Assembly (NCBI GenBank): GCA_017404545.1
Contig: JAFRCC010000018.1
Span: forward strand, 496,001-560,000
Length of the DNA: 64,000 nucleotides
Reading direction: 5' to 3'
From: Clostridia bacterium
Lineage (GTDB): Bacteria; Bacillota; Clostridia; TANB77; CAG-508
Shown here in pieces: positions 35,316-43,404 of this stretch (positions within the stretch are counted from its first letter, which is position 1; each line of letters starts with the position of its first letter). The notes below the pieces were generated by a model. That model had not been told where the DNA came from and did not search any database. It was given only the letters and a program-made list of their open reading frames with translations. The position numbers were made by a program, and so were the translations under genes.

Positions 35316-35344
35316 ATTCTATCACAATAATCTTGTTATGTCAA
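35316..35344 (-). promoter_or_regulatory. Consensus promoter of the 34262-35266 cassette
   Basis: On the minus strand TTGACA (35339-35344) and TAGAAT (35316-35321) are spaced by 17 bases. It lies 50 bases upstream of the start at 35266. Confidence 0.8.
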
Positions 35345-35380
35345 ATAAATCTAAATATTTCTGTGATTAACTTGTGATAA

Positions 35381-35525
35381 TGTCACCCCATAGGTGTACA
35401 AAATTATTTTATAGAAATGTCACCCCTATGATAAAATATTTACATTATGGAGAGTTATATAAGGGGTGACATTTCTATAAGTTATTTTTATGCTTTTGGG
35501 GTGACATTTCTATAAACTATTGACA
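35381..35525. mobile_element. Miniature insertion element with four TATAGAAATGTCACCCC repeats (IS21-like ends)
   Basis: The 145-base stretch starts TGTCACCCC and ends TTGACA, so both ends read TGTCA inward. Inside are inverted copies of TATAGAAATGTCACCCC at 35410-35426 and 35463-35479 plus another at 35498-35514. Multiple subterminal repeats with TG/CA ends are the hallmark of IS21-family ends; the assignment is inference. No transposase frame is present, so this would be a deletion derivative or MITE. TGATAA occurs just left (35375-35380) and just right (35530-35535), a possible target duplication. Confidence 0.65.
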
Positions 35526-35592
35526 TAGCTGATAAAGAAGATTGTTTATGGAAATAATTTATGATAAAATCATACATGATAGGAGATTAATT

Positions 35593-36471
35593 ATGGAATA
35601 TTTAAAATATATAATGCCTCCGCTTATTGGAGCTGTCATAGGATATATAACAAACTGGATTGCAGTTAAGATGATGTTTAGACCACTAAAAGAGATTAGA
35701 ATTGGTAAATTTAAGCTACCATTTACACCAGGAATTATTCCTAAGAATAAAGAAAGAATTGCTAAATCAATTGCAGTTGCAATTAATGAAAATTTGCTTA
35801 CAAATTCCGATTTAATAGATAAATTAATGTCTGATGATATACAAGATTCAATAAAAGAAAAAGTTGCTAATTTTGCAATGTCAGACGAAAAATTAGAGGA
35901 TAAATTATTAAATACTATTGATAAACAAAAATTTAATCAAGTTAGAGGAAATCTCACAAATAAGTTATCTAATTCTATTTATTTATCAATACTCGAAGCT
36001 AATGTTGGACAAATTGTTGGAGAGCAGGTAGAGCTTGCAGCTAGTGAAAAGTTAAAAGGATCTTTAATTGGTATCTTTGGTGGTAATTCAATTGTAAGCT
36101 CTGTTAAAGCTATGGCAGAAGCAAAAACAAACGAATATATAGAGCAAAATGGTCAAAGATTAATCACAAATATGATTGATAAAAAAACAGATGATTTGTT
36201 AGATACACCAGTTTATGTATTAACTGATAATTTGGAAATAGATTTACCAGATACTGTTCTTTCTGTCTACAAGAAGTTTGTTAAGGAAAAATTTGAAGAA
36301 ATAATTAAGTCTATTAATATTACTCAAATTATAGAAGATAAAATTAATTCAATGGATGTCTTAGAAATTGAAAAGCTTATTTTATCTGTAATGAAAAAAG
36401 AGCTTAATAGCCTAGTATCACTTGGTGCACTTATTGGTTTTATACTTGGATTATTTAATATATTCTTCTAA
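35593..36471 (+). CDS. DUF445 family membrane-associated protein
   Basis: The N-terminal segment PPLIGAVIGYITNWIAVKMM, then FRPLKE and KLPFTPGIIPKNKERIA, are signatures of DUF445 (B. subtilis YheB type). A helical middle region with repeated amphipathic segments and a C-terminal hydrophobic anchor (LGALIGFILGLFNIFF) follow. Family function is not established. An earlier ATG at 35542 exists, but the one at 35593 has an AGGAG site and gives the normal N-terminus. The end of the miniature element supplies a TTGACA about 70 bases upstream and might contribute to its promoter. Confidence 0.88.
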   Translation: MEYLKYIMPPLIGAVIGYITNWIAVKMMFRPLKEIRIGKFKLPFTPGIIPKNKERIAKSIAVAINENLLTNSDLIDKLMSDDIQDSIKEKVANFAMSDEKLEDKLLNTIDKQKFNQVRGNLTNKLSNSIYLSILEANVGQIVGEQVELAASEKLKGSLIGIFGGNSIVSSVKAMAEAKTNEYIEQNGQRLITNMIDKKTDDLLDTPVYVLTDNLEIDLPDTVLSVYKKFVKEKFEEIIKSINITQIIEDKINSMDVLEIEKLILSVMKKELNSLVSLGALIGFILGLFNIFF

Positions 36472-36478
36472 AATATCA

Positions 36479-36506
36479 AAGGGGCATGTCCTTTCGGCAG
36501 CCCCTT
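36479..36506 (+). terminator. Probable terminator after the DUF445 gene
   Basis: AAGGGGC (36479-36485) pairs with GCCCCTT (36500-36506) and is followed by a mixed T-rich tract (CTTATTTATC). The stem is short and the T run poor, so support is moderate. Confidence 0.5.
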
Positions 36507-36545
36507 CTTATTTATCTGATTATTTTTTACATATCATAAAAATAT

Positions 36546-36994
36546 TTATTTAAATAATTTTTTTATTTTTGAAAATATTCTTTGGTACCATTTCTTTTTT
36601 TGAATCTCTACAGGTAAGTTGTTTTTTGTACTATCTTCTTTTAAATTTTCTTGTGCATATTTGGTATTTTTAAAGATATCCTCTTGCTTGAATTTTGCCA
36701 TCTTCTCTTCTTCAATAAGTTGTAAATCTCTTTTTTCTCTTTCAAGTAATTTATTACGTTGTTTTTCAGTTGCCCAATAATCACGAAATAATATAACAAT
36801 TATTGCCCTCGTATATTCAGATACACCTTGCTCTTCCAAATTAAGATTTGGATCATATTTAAAAGTATTATTCTTATTACGATTTTTCTAAAAAAATTCA
36901 AGTTTAGCTTTTGGTATTTTGTTGTAATCTTCAATCTCTACCCAATTCAATATCTCTACTAAGCTTTTATTGATTCTTCTTCTAAATTATACAT
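36546..36994 (-). pseudogene. Decayed gene of a small charged protein (frameshift plus in-frame stop)
   Basis: The intact 3' part (36546-36839) encodes a charged, helical segment ending KKWYQRIFSKIKKLFK. It has no ribosome binding site. Reading upstream in the same frame gives NTFKYDPNLNLEEQGVSEYT with no start codon. Beyond an in-frame TAG near 36891 comes VEILNWVEIEDYNKIPKAK. An ATG at 36994 (MYNLEEESIKA) reaches that segment only after a one-base shift near 36961. The parts together resemble one protein of about 149 residues. Two lesions mark it as a pseudogene. The family is common in my memory of gut Clostridia, function unknown. Confidence 0.75.
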
Positions 36995-37057
36995 ATATTT
37001 TATCTTCTTTCGTATAAATTTCTAATAAAATATTAACATTACAATAATATTTTTTCA

Positions 37058-37102
37058 ACAAAAACAAAAAAACTAGTTGTCTTACACTTTAAACAACTAG
37101 TT
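37058..37102 (-). terminator. Terminator of the ylxM-rplS operon
   Basis: An 11-base stem (37070-37080 with 37092-37102, core AACTAGTTGT) is followed on the minus strand by a long T run. It lies just after the rplS stop. Confidence 0.92.
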
Positions 37103-37110
37103 TTTGTAGA

Positions 37111-37620
37111 TTATTCAGCTTTTGGAGTTTCTTCAGCTTTAGCTACTTCCTTAGCTGTTTCTTCAACTACTGGAGCCTCTTCTTTAACTTCTTCTACTGG
37201 AGCAACTGTTTCTTCAGCTACTGGAGCTTCTTCAACTTCAGCACCTTTGATAACTATTTCTTTGTTTTCAATTCTAGCACCGATAGCTTCTTTAGTCTTA
37301 GCAGCTTTTCCTAATCTTTCTCTTAAGTAGTATAGTTTAGCTCTTCTTGCTTTACCAACTCTAACTACTTCAATTTTTTCTACCATTGGTGAGTGAATTA
37401 AGAATGTTTTTTCAACTCCACATCCGTAAGCAACTCTTCTTACTGTGAATGTAGCATTTAATCCTCCACCTTGTTTTTTAATAATAATTCCTTCGAATAC
37501 TTGGATTCTTTCTCTATTACCTTCCTTAATTCTTTGATGTACTTTTACAGTATCACCAACTTTAAGGTCGGGAATGGCATTTTTCATTTGCTCATGTTCA
37601 ATTGATTTAATGATATCCAT
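37111..37620 (-). CDS. rplS: Ribosomal protein L19 with an extended acidic C-terminal tail
   Basis: Residues 1-115 are a normal L19 ([51 protein letters not shown]). It binds the 50S subunit next to the 30S interface. A tail of about 50 residues follows, made of Glu, Ala, Val and Pro (repeats of EEAPVAEE type), absent from the usual 115-residue protein. The tail is low-complexity and likely disordered. The gene is last in the ylxM-ffh-rpsP-khpA-rimM-trmD-rplS order. A strong AAAGGAG site precedes the ATG. Confidence 0.97.
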   Translation of the reverse strand: MDIIKSIEHEQMKNAIPDLKVGDTVKVHQRIKEGNRERIQVFEGIIIKKQGGGLNATFTVRRVAYGCGVEKTFLIHSPMVEKIEVVRVGKARRAKLYYLRERLGKAAKTKEAIGARIENKEIVIKGAEVEEAPVAEETVAPVEEVKEEAPVVEETAKEVAKAEETPKAE

Positions 37621-37642
37621 CGATATTCTCCTTTCATAATTT

Positions 37643-38353
37643 TTAATTCATATCATCTAAAACTTTTTTGTCTTCATTAGACAATTCTACATCTTCTAAA
37701 AGCTCTGGCCTCTTACTATATGTATTCTTCAAAGATTCAGCTCTCCTCCACCTACGTATATTTTCATGATGTCCAGATTTTAATACTTCTGGAACTTCAC
37801 GATTGTTAAATACTTCCGGTCTTGTATATTGTGGATATTCCAGTAAACCTGTTGAAAATGATTCCTCGCTAATTGATTCTTCATTTAAAACTCCACCTAC
37901 ATATCTACTAACAGAGTCAATTAAAACCATCGCTGGTATTTCTCCTCCTGTTAGCACATAATCACCAATCGAAATTTCCTCTGGATTTATTTCATCTATA
38001 ACCCTTTGATCTATCCCTTCATAGTGACCACATAGTATAATTAAGTGCTGTTCCCTGCTGAGGCTCTCTACTTTTTTTTGGCTTAGTGTTTTTCCCTGTG
38101 GTGTCATAAAAATAACTTTAGCGTTCGGTTCATATACTGATTTATATGCATCGTATACAACATCTGGTCTCATAACCATACCTGCTCCACCACCATATGG
38201 GGTATCGTCTACTTTTTTATGTTTATCTTTTGAAAAATCTCTAATGTTTATTAAGTTAATATTTATTAAATCTTTTTCAATCGCTCTCCCTAGAATGCTT
38301 TGATTTAAAGTTTCAAACATTTCTGGAAAAAGCGTTAAAACATCAAATTTCAT
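37643..38353 (-). CDS. trmD: tRNA (guanine-N1-)-methyltransferase
   Basis: This is the SPOUT enzyme that methylates G37 of tRNAs read with 3' G-rich anticodons and so prevents frameshifting. Motifs are [33 protein letters not shown] and the knot region [17 protein letters not shown]. At 236 residues it has the normal length, including the C-terminal helical domain (RRWRRAESL). It is 10 bases downstream of rimM and 22 upstream of rplS. The ATG has a GGAGG site. Confidence 0.97.
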   Translation of the reverse strand: MKFDVLTLFPEMFETLNQSILGRAIEKDLININLINIRDFSKDKHKKVDDTPYGGGAGMVMRPDVVYDAYKSVYEPNAKVIFMTPQGKTLSQKKVESLSREQHLIILCGHYEGIDQRVIDEINPEEISIGDYVLTGGEIPAMVLIDSVSRYVGGVLNEESISEESFSTGLLEYPQYTRPEVFNNREVPEVLKSGHHENIRRWRRAESLKNTYSKRPELLEDVELSNEDKKVLDDMN

Positions 38354-38363
38354 CTTTCCTCCA

Positions 38364-38870
38364 TTATACCAAACCTTTTAATAAATGAACTATTACTTTT
38401 TGATTTTCTATATCAATATTTAGTAAAACATCTTTAATTCCAGGTATAAGTATTTGCTTTCCAAGGTCATCTTTTACAACATATATATCATTGCTTCCAG
38501 TATTGTATATATCATCAACCTTGCCCAGGTAGACATTTTCATCCGTATATACATCTGAGCCTATAATGTCTGCTATAAAATATACTCCCTCTTCTAGGTC
38601 TCTTGCTTGACTTCTATGAATTTTTATATAGCAACCCTTATAACGTTCTGCAGTATTCATATCATCAATCCTTTTTAATTTTAGAAGTACCATATCTTTA
38701 TGATATTTTACCTCTTCAATTTCCATTTCAATTGTTTCTTTGTTTTTTACAACCAAAATTTTACCTAATGTTTCAAATTGCTCTACATCATCTGTGAAAG
38801 GCTTTACTTTAACATGACCTTTAACACCATGAGTATTAACAATTTGTCCAATTTCAAAATACTCTTGCAT
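38364..38870 (-). CDS. rimM: 16S rRNA processing protein RimM
   Basis: The N-terminal barrel has FEIGQIVNTHGVKGHVKVKP. The C-terminal PRC-like barrel has LEEGVYFIADIIGSDVYTD and ILIPGIKDVLLNIDIENQK. The protein binds S19 and helps fold the 30S head. It sits between khpA and trmD in the standard order. The ATG has an AGAGG site. No oddities. Confidence 0.96.
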   Translation of the reverse strand: MQEYFEIGQIVNTHGVKGHVKVKPFTDDVEQFETLGKILVVKNKETIEMEIEEVKYHKDMVLLKLKRIDDMNTAERYKGCYIKIHRSQARDLEEGVYFIADIIGSDVYTDENVYLGKVDDIYNTGSNDIYVVKDDLGKQILIPGIKDVLLNIDIENQKVIVHLLKGLV

Positions 38871-38880
38871 GCTTACCTCT

Positions 38881-39111
38881 TTAATCTACAAATTCAATGT
38901 TTACCTTTTTACCTTCTTTAGCAGATACAGATTTCATAACAGTTCTTATTGATCTTGCTACCCTACCTTGTTTACCGATAACTTTTCCCATATCATCTTT
39001 TGAAACTTTAACCTTGTATGTTATAGATTTTTCTTCTTCTATTTCTTCAATTGATACAGAATTTTTATCGTCAACTAGGCTGGTAATTATCAATTCTAAT
39101 ATTTCTTTCAT
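38881..39111 (-). CDS. khpA: KH-domain RNA-binding protein KhpA
   Basis: The 76 residues form a single type-II KH domain with the GxxG loop in MGKVIGKQGRVARSIRTV. KhpA (YlqC) partners with KhpB in Gram-positive bacteria and affects RNA fate and cell elongation. It lies 10 bases upstream of rimM and 25 downstream of rpsP, its usual place. The ATG has a GAAAGGGG site. Confidence 0.95.
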   Translation of the reverse strand: MKEILELIITSLVDDKNSVSIEEIEEEKSITYKVKVSKDDMGKVIGKQGRVARSIRTVMKSVSAKEGKKVNIEFVD

Positions 39112-39136
39112 AATTTTCCCCTTTCAAGGATTTAAA

Positions 39137-39370
39137 TTATTTTGCTTTTTCAATTAAAGCTTTAACTGTATCTGTTGGCTTTGCACCATTTTTAATCCAT
39201 TCATTTGCTTTTTCTTTGTCTAAAACTATTGTTGCAGGATCTGTCATTGGATCGTATGAACCGATTTTTTCGATTATTTTACCATCTCTTGGAGATCTTG
39301 AATCAGCAACTACTATATGATAGAATGGAGCTTTTTTAGCACCTTGTCTTTGTAATCTGATTTTTACCAT
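39137..39370 (-). CDS. rpsP: Ribosomal protein S16
   Basis: The N-terminus [20 protein letters not shown] and the [19 protein letters not shown] motif are diagnostic of S16, which stabilises the 5' domain of 16S rRNA. It is of the usual length at 77 residues. A GGAGGTG site precedes the ATG. It lies 15 bases downstream of ffh. Confidence 0.98.
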   Translation of the reverse strand: MVKIRLQRQGAKKAPFYHIVVADSRSPRDGKIIEKIGSYDPMTDPATIVLDKEKANEWIKNGAKPTDTVKALIEKAK

Positions 39371-39385
39371 CTCTTTTTCACCTCC

Positions 39386-40747
39386 TTAAAATTTCAAATC
39401 GTTAAAAGCATCTTTATCAATGCCCTTTAGATTTTTCATTATATTTTTCATACCTTTTTCTGATTTCATTTCTTTCATCATTTTTTGAGTCATCTCAAAT
39501 GATTTCATGAATTTATTAAGCTGTTCAACAGTAGTTCCACTACCTTTAGCAATTCTTAATCTTCTTTGACCATTTATAATTTTAGGATTTCTTCTTTCCT
39601 CTTTAGTCATTGAATAAATCATTGATTCGATTCTTATAAATTCTTTGTCATCAACTTTTATATCTTTCATCTTGCTTCCAAGTCCAGGAATCATCTTAAG
39701 TATTGATGAGAAAGATCCCATTTTTTTTATTTGTTTTAATTGCATTAAGTAATCGTCTAAATCGAACCTATTTTTTCTTAACTGAGCTTCTAATTTTTCT
39801 GCTTCCTCTTCTGATATAGCTTCTTCTGCTTTTTCAATAATTGAAAGAACATCACCCATTCCAAGAATTCTTTGTGCCATTCTATCTGGATGAAACTCTT
39901 CTATATCATTCATCTTTTCACCAGTTGCAATATACTTGATTGGTCTTCCTGTAACTTTCTTAACTGATAACGCAGCACCACCACGTGTATCACCATCAAG
40001 CTTCGTTAAAATAATACCATCTATTCCAACTGTATCCTTAAAGCTTTCTGCAACATTTACTGCTTCTTGTCCTGTCATACTATCTATAACAAGTAATATT
40101 TCATGAGGCTTTACTGCTGTTTTTAAATCTTTAAGCTCATTCATTAAAACTTCATCAATTTGTAAGCGTCCTGCAGTATCTATAATAATTACGTCGTTTA
40201 ATTTCTTATATGCTTCTTCTATAGCATTTCTTGAAATTCTAACAACATCCTTTGAATTTTCTTCAGCATATACAGGTATGTTAAGCTGTGCTCCAACAAC
40301 CTGTAATTGTTTAATAGCCGCTGGTCTATATACATCACAAGCTACTAGTAATGGTTTCTTACCTTGCTTTCTTAATATATTTGCAAGCTTTCCTGATGTT
40401 GTTGTTTTACCAGATCCTTGCAAACCAACCATCATAATAATTGTTGGTGGGTTTGGCGAGATATTTATTTTTGAATCAGTTCCACCTAGCAATTCAACAA
40501 GTTCATCTTTAACAATCTTAATTACTTGTTGACCTGGTGTAAGCGATTTTAACACATCTTGACCGAGTGCCTTTTCTTGTATTGTGCCAATAAATTCTTT
40601 TACAATTTTATAGTTAACATCAGCCTCAAGCAATGCAAGCTTAACCTCTCTTAACATTTCTTTTAAGTCTGATTCAGTTATTCTAGCTTTTCCCTTAAAT
40701 TTATTAGCAATTCCTTGTAATTTTGAAGATAATCCCTCAAATGCCAT
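39386..40747 (-). CDS. ffh: Signal recognition particle GTPase Ffh
   Basis: The N domain (1-90) is followed by the G domain with GLQGSGKTTTSGKLA (G1), DVYRPAA, DTAGR (G3) and TKLDGDTRGG (G4). The M domain (about 300-453) carries GMGDVLSIIEKAEE and the RNA-binding segment RRLRIAKGSGTTVEQLN. The protein binds signal peptides on the ribosome and the 4.5S RNA, delivering nascent membrane proteins to FtsY and SecY. ylxM lies 35 bases upstream, its standard partner. Confidence 0.98.
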   Translation of the reverse strand: MAFEGLSSKLQGIANKFKGKARITESDLKEMLREVKLALLEADVNYKIVKEFIGTIQEKALGQDVLKSLTPGQQVIKIVKDELVELLGGTDSKINISPNPPTIIMMVGLQGSGKTTTSGKLANILRKQGKKPLLVACDVYRPAAIKQLQVVGAQLNIPVYAEENSKDVVRISRNAIEEAYKKLNDVIIIDTAGRLQIDEVLMNELKDLKTAVKPHEILLVIDSMTGQEAVNVAESFKDTVGIDGIILTKLDGDTRGGAALSVKKVTGRPIKYIATGEKMNDIEEFHPDRMAQRILGMGDVLSIIEKAEEAISEEEAEKLEAQLRKNRFDLDDYLMQLKQIKKMGSFSSILKMIPGLGSKMKDIKVDDKEFIRIESMIYSMTKEERRNPKIINGQRRLRIAKGSGTTVEQLNKFMKSFEMTQKMMKEMKSEKGMKNIMKNLKGIDKDAFNDLKF

Positions 40748-40782
40748 TTGAGTTCCTCCTTTTGTATTTATTTTACGACTAA

Positions 40783-41127
40783 CTATTCTTCAATTAGTGT
40801 TTTTAGTTTTTTTGATATTTTGCTTAGCTTGTCCTTTGTTAATTCTTTATTTTCTATTTTTTCTAAATCTTCTATAATTTCATTTATAACCTTTTCTTGA
40901 TTTAATACCTTGTACATGAATAGAAGTTTTTCTTCATATTCATGTAATTTGGCTTTGCCTTTATTTATCACATCTTTAACTGCTTGCCTTGTTATTTTAT
41001 TATTCTCAGCAATTTCTGATAAAGATAAATCGTTATTATAATAATCATCTAAAATTTGATGTTGTTTTTCTGTTAATAAATTTCCGTATATTCCACATAA
41101 TATACTCATCTTTATTTTTTCTTCCAT
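40783..41127 (-). CDS. ylxM: YlxM family putative SRP-associated helix-turn-helix protein
   Basis: The 114 residues begin with a helix-turn-helix (LLTEKQHQILDDYYNNDLSL, then SEIAENNKITRQAVKDVI), as in YlxM proteins related to sigma-70 region 4. It always precedes ffh in Gram-positive bacteria, and work on the family links it to SRP assembly. The C-terminal 35 residues are charged and helical. It is the first gene of the operon, with a promoter at 41192-41220. The ribosome binding site (GGCGGGTG) is weaker than those of its neighbours. Confidence 0.93.
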   Translation of the reverse strand: MEEKIKMSILCGIYGNLLTEKQHQILDDYYNNDLSLSEIAENNKITRQAVKDVINKGKAKLHEYEEKLLFMYKVLNQEKVINEIIEDLEKIENKELTKDKLSKISKKLKTLIEE

Positions 41128-41191
41128 CTGATTGCACCCGCCTTCTTACTTAAGCATTTTCCTTACTTAAAATAAAATGTAATGCTTATAT

Positions 41192-41220
41192 ACTTTACAT
41201 TATTTTTTGTGTTTTGTCAA
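41192..41220 (-). promoter_or_regulatory. Promoter of the ylxM-ffh-rplS operon
   Basis: On the minus strand TTGACA (41215-41220) and TAAAGT (41192-41197) are spaced by 17 bases, 65 bases upstream of the ylxM start. The leader holds two direct copies of CTTACTTAA (41151 and 41162 regions). The remaining bases to 41339 are AT-rich and show no gene. Confidence 0.7.
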
Positions 41221-41339
41221 GTACTTTTGCATTACTTTTTGTAAAAAAGATGGCTCTCTTTCACTCGAAAAAAGATAATTTTTTTACTTTTAGTAAATAA
41301 TCTAATTTAAATTTCGCGTGAAATTGAACCATCCTTTTT

Positions 41340-42134
41340 TCATTCAATTATTATTTTATGAATATAATCGGCTACTCCATTTTCATCATTTGAAAGTGTA
41401 ATATCATTTGCCATTTTTTTAACCTCTGAAATTGCATTCGCCATTGCAACACCACATCCTACCTGAGTAATTACCTCAATATCATTTGTCGAATCGCCAA
41501 AAAATAGTACATCATTCAAACTTAGACCTAATTTTTCTGCAAGCATTTTTAAGGCTATCGCTTTATTGCAATTGGATGGGTTAATTGCAACCCACCTTTT
41601 ACTTGACTTGTCATCGGTATTTAGCATTACTATTGTTTGCAACTCAGGATATTTTTCATCTATTGATTTTTTAAATTCATAAACATCATCATTAGATTTT
41701 CCAAATATATTTATTCTAGCTACTTCTTCATTTATTTCATTCATTCCGTTTATTTGTACATGAAATGGTCTTATGGTTTTTAATTTTGTCTTATTTGAGT
41801 AATATTTGTTAAGTGCACAGTAATCAATTCCGTCTGATTTTTCTAAAAATGTCTTTGTAATATCTTTAACTATATCAGCTCTCAAATAATCCAAATACTC
41901 GCCATTTTCAGCATTAACATCGAAAATATAAGTTCCATTGTTAATTATCAAATAATCAAAAATTTCAATACTACAAACGCTTTTTATACTTGATAAATTT
42001 CTTGCCGTTATACCTACCATAATGCATCCATTTTCTCTGCATTCTACAATTGCTTTTCTATTTTCATCTGATAATTTTTTCTGACTCGACAGCAGTGTAC
42101 CATCAAAGTCTGTTGCCACAATCTTGTATTTCAA
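41340..42134 (-). CDS. HAD superfamily hydrolase, Cof-type (IIB)
   Basis: The nucleophile motif ATDFDGTLLSSQKKLS lies at residue 7 on, motif II is VGITARN, and motif IV is FFGDSTNDIEVI with VAMANA. The cap between residues about 85 and 190 makes it subclass IIB. Such enzymes hydrolyse sugar phosphates or flavin phosphates; the substrate here is unknown. The start is TTG at 42134 with a GGAGG site eight bases upstream; no ATG lies close by. It is 31 bases downstream of the deaminase gene. Confidence 0.92.
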   Translation of the reverse strand: MKYKIVATDFDGTLLSSQKKLSDENRKAIVECRENGCIMVGITARNLSSIKSVCSIEIFDYLIINNGTYIFDVNAENGEYLDYLRADIVKDITKTFLEKSDGIDYCALNKYYSNKTKLKTIRPFHVQINGMNEINEEVARINIFGKSNDDVYEFKKSIDEKYPELQTIVMLNTDDKSSKRWVAINPSNCNKAIALKMLAEKLGLSLNDVLFFGDSTNDIEVITQVGCGVAMANAISEVKKMANDITLSNDENGVADYIHKIIIE

Positions 42135-42165
42135 CCAATAATCCTCCCATATAAAACTATCTTTA

Positions 42166-42651
42166 TTACAACCTTAAATTAATATCAAATCCTTGTTCAT
42201 CATACTTTTTATATTTTACACCGCAATAGTCTAGCATTTTTTTTGCAACAACATTTCCATCAGTTCCATTATACTTATCCGATTTATATATAATTTCTTT
42301 AATACCACATTGAATTATAGCTTTGGCACACTCATTACATGGGAACAAATCTACGTAAATCCTTGCGCCTTCTAGTATAGATCCTTTATTGTTCAAAATA
42401 GCATTTAGTTCTGCATGACAAACGTACGCATATTTAGTATTTTTAAAATCTCCTTCTCTGTTCCAAGGCATATGTTCATCATCATATCCATTTGGAGCCC
42501 CATTGTAACCAACTGATAAAATTTTGTTATCTCTACTTACAATACATGCTCCAACTTGAGTATTTGGATCTTTACTTCTTTGTGAAGAAAGCATCGCAAT
42601 TCCCATAAAATACGCATCCCAATTAATATAATTTTCCCTTTTTTTCTGCAT
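42166..42651 (-). CDS. comEB: dCMP deaminase family protein (ComEB-like)
   Basis: The zinc-deaminase motifs are CHAELNAILN (catalytic glutamate) and FPCNECAKAIIQCG (two zinc cysteines). SSQRSKDPNTQVGACIVS near the start is typical of dCMP deaminases, which make dUMP for thymidylate synthesis. A GTG three codons earlier is possible, but it would touch the AGAGGA site, so I chose the ATG at 42651. The length of 161 residues is normal. It may be translated with the HAD gene. Confidence 0.95.
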   Translation of the reverse strand: MQKKRENYINWDAYFMGIAMLSSQRSKDPNTQVGACIVSRDNKILSVGYNGAPNGYDDEHMPWNREGDFKNTKYAYVCHAELNAILNNKGSILEGARIYVDLFPCNECAKAIIQCGIKEIIYKSDKYNGTDGNVVAKKMLDYCGVKYKKYDEQGFDINLRL

Positions 42652-42722
42652 TTTTCTCACTCCTCTGGTAGGATTATATCAAATAAAAAAGTATATGTAA
42701 ATTTGTTTACTTATCTTATTTA

Positions 42723-43373
42723 TCAGTCTTTAGCAATTGTAATAACGTCAATATGATTGCATCCTAAACTTCTTATTACCTTAGAGCATTCATTTACTGT
42801 ACTTCCAGTTGTATAAACATCGTCGAATATTAGAATTTTTTTATTAGATAATATTACATTTTTTTTAACCGAAAACGCTCCTATTACATTACTGTGTCTC
42901 TTTTCTCTATTTAGAGAGCTTTGCTTGCATATGTTTTTATTTTTTACTAATATGTTATTACATTTTATATTACCTATTTTCTTACATATCGTTTTTGCTA
43001 TTAAATAACACTGATTATAACCTCTTTCCATTTTTCTTTTATTATGTATTGGAACTGGAATAATGTAATCATATTTTTTTATGTATTCAACAGCTACACT
43101 ATTATCTGTAATTATATCCGAAAAAGTTCTATGTAAATATGACTTATCATGAAATTTGTAGTTAATTATCATATTTCTAATTTCACCTTTGTATTCAAAT
43201 AGCCAAAAATGTTCTTTAAAATATTTTTCCTCCACGAAATTACAAGTATTTTTGCTATACCTTTGTATATTTTTTTTACAACTTTTACAAATATATTCAT
43301 CTCCTATTTTGCCACATATTCCACATACTGGTGGAAAAACAAAATCGAGGGCCATATCTATAAGTTTATACAT
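42723..43373 (-). CDS. comFC: ComFC/GntX-like amidophosphoribosyltransferase family protein
   Basis: The N-terminus has two CxxC pairs (CGICGKIGDEYICKSC) that bind zinc. The type I phosphoribosyltransferase loop is ILIFDDVYTTGSTV near residue 185, and PVPIHNKRKMERGYNQC is conserved in ComFC. In competent bacteria the protein helps process incoming DNA. The ATG at 43373 has an AAGGAGGTG site and is preferred over a TTG one codon earlier. The comFA helicase is not beside it; recD2 is instead. Confidence 0.95.
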   Translation of the reverse strand: MYKLIDMALDFVFPPVCGICGKIGDEYICKSCKKNIQRYSKNTCNFVEEKYFKEHFWLFEYKGEIRNMIINYKFHDKSYLHRTFSDIITDNSVAVEYIKKYDYIIPVPIHNKRKMERGYNQCYLIAKTICKKIGNIKCNNILVKNKNICKQSSLNREKRHSNVIGAFSVKKNVILSNKKILIFDDVYTTGSTVNECSKVIRSLGCNHIDVITIAKD

Positions 43374-43404
43374 CAAACACCTCCTTATGATACTGCCCCC
43401 TAAT

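Noticed and set aside
35381-35525. Iteron origin of replication or CRISPR-like array
   Set aside because: The repeats are inverted as well as direct, only four in number, unevenly spaced and framed by TG/CA ends, which fits transposon ends better.
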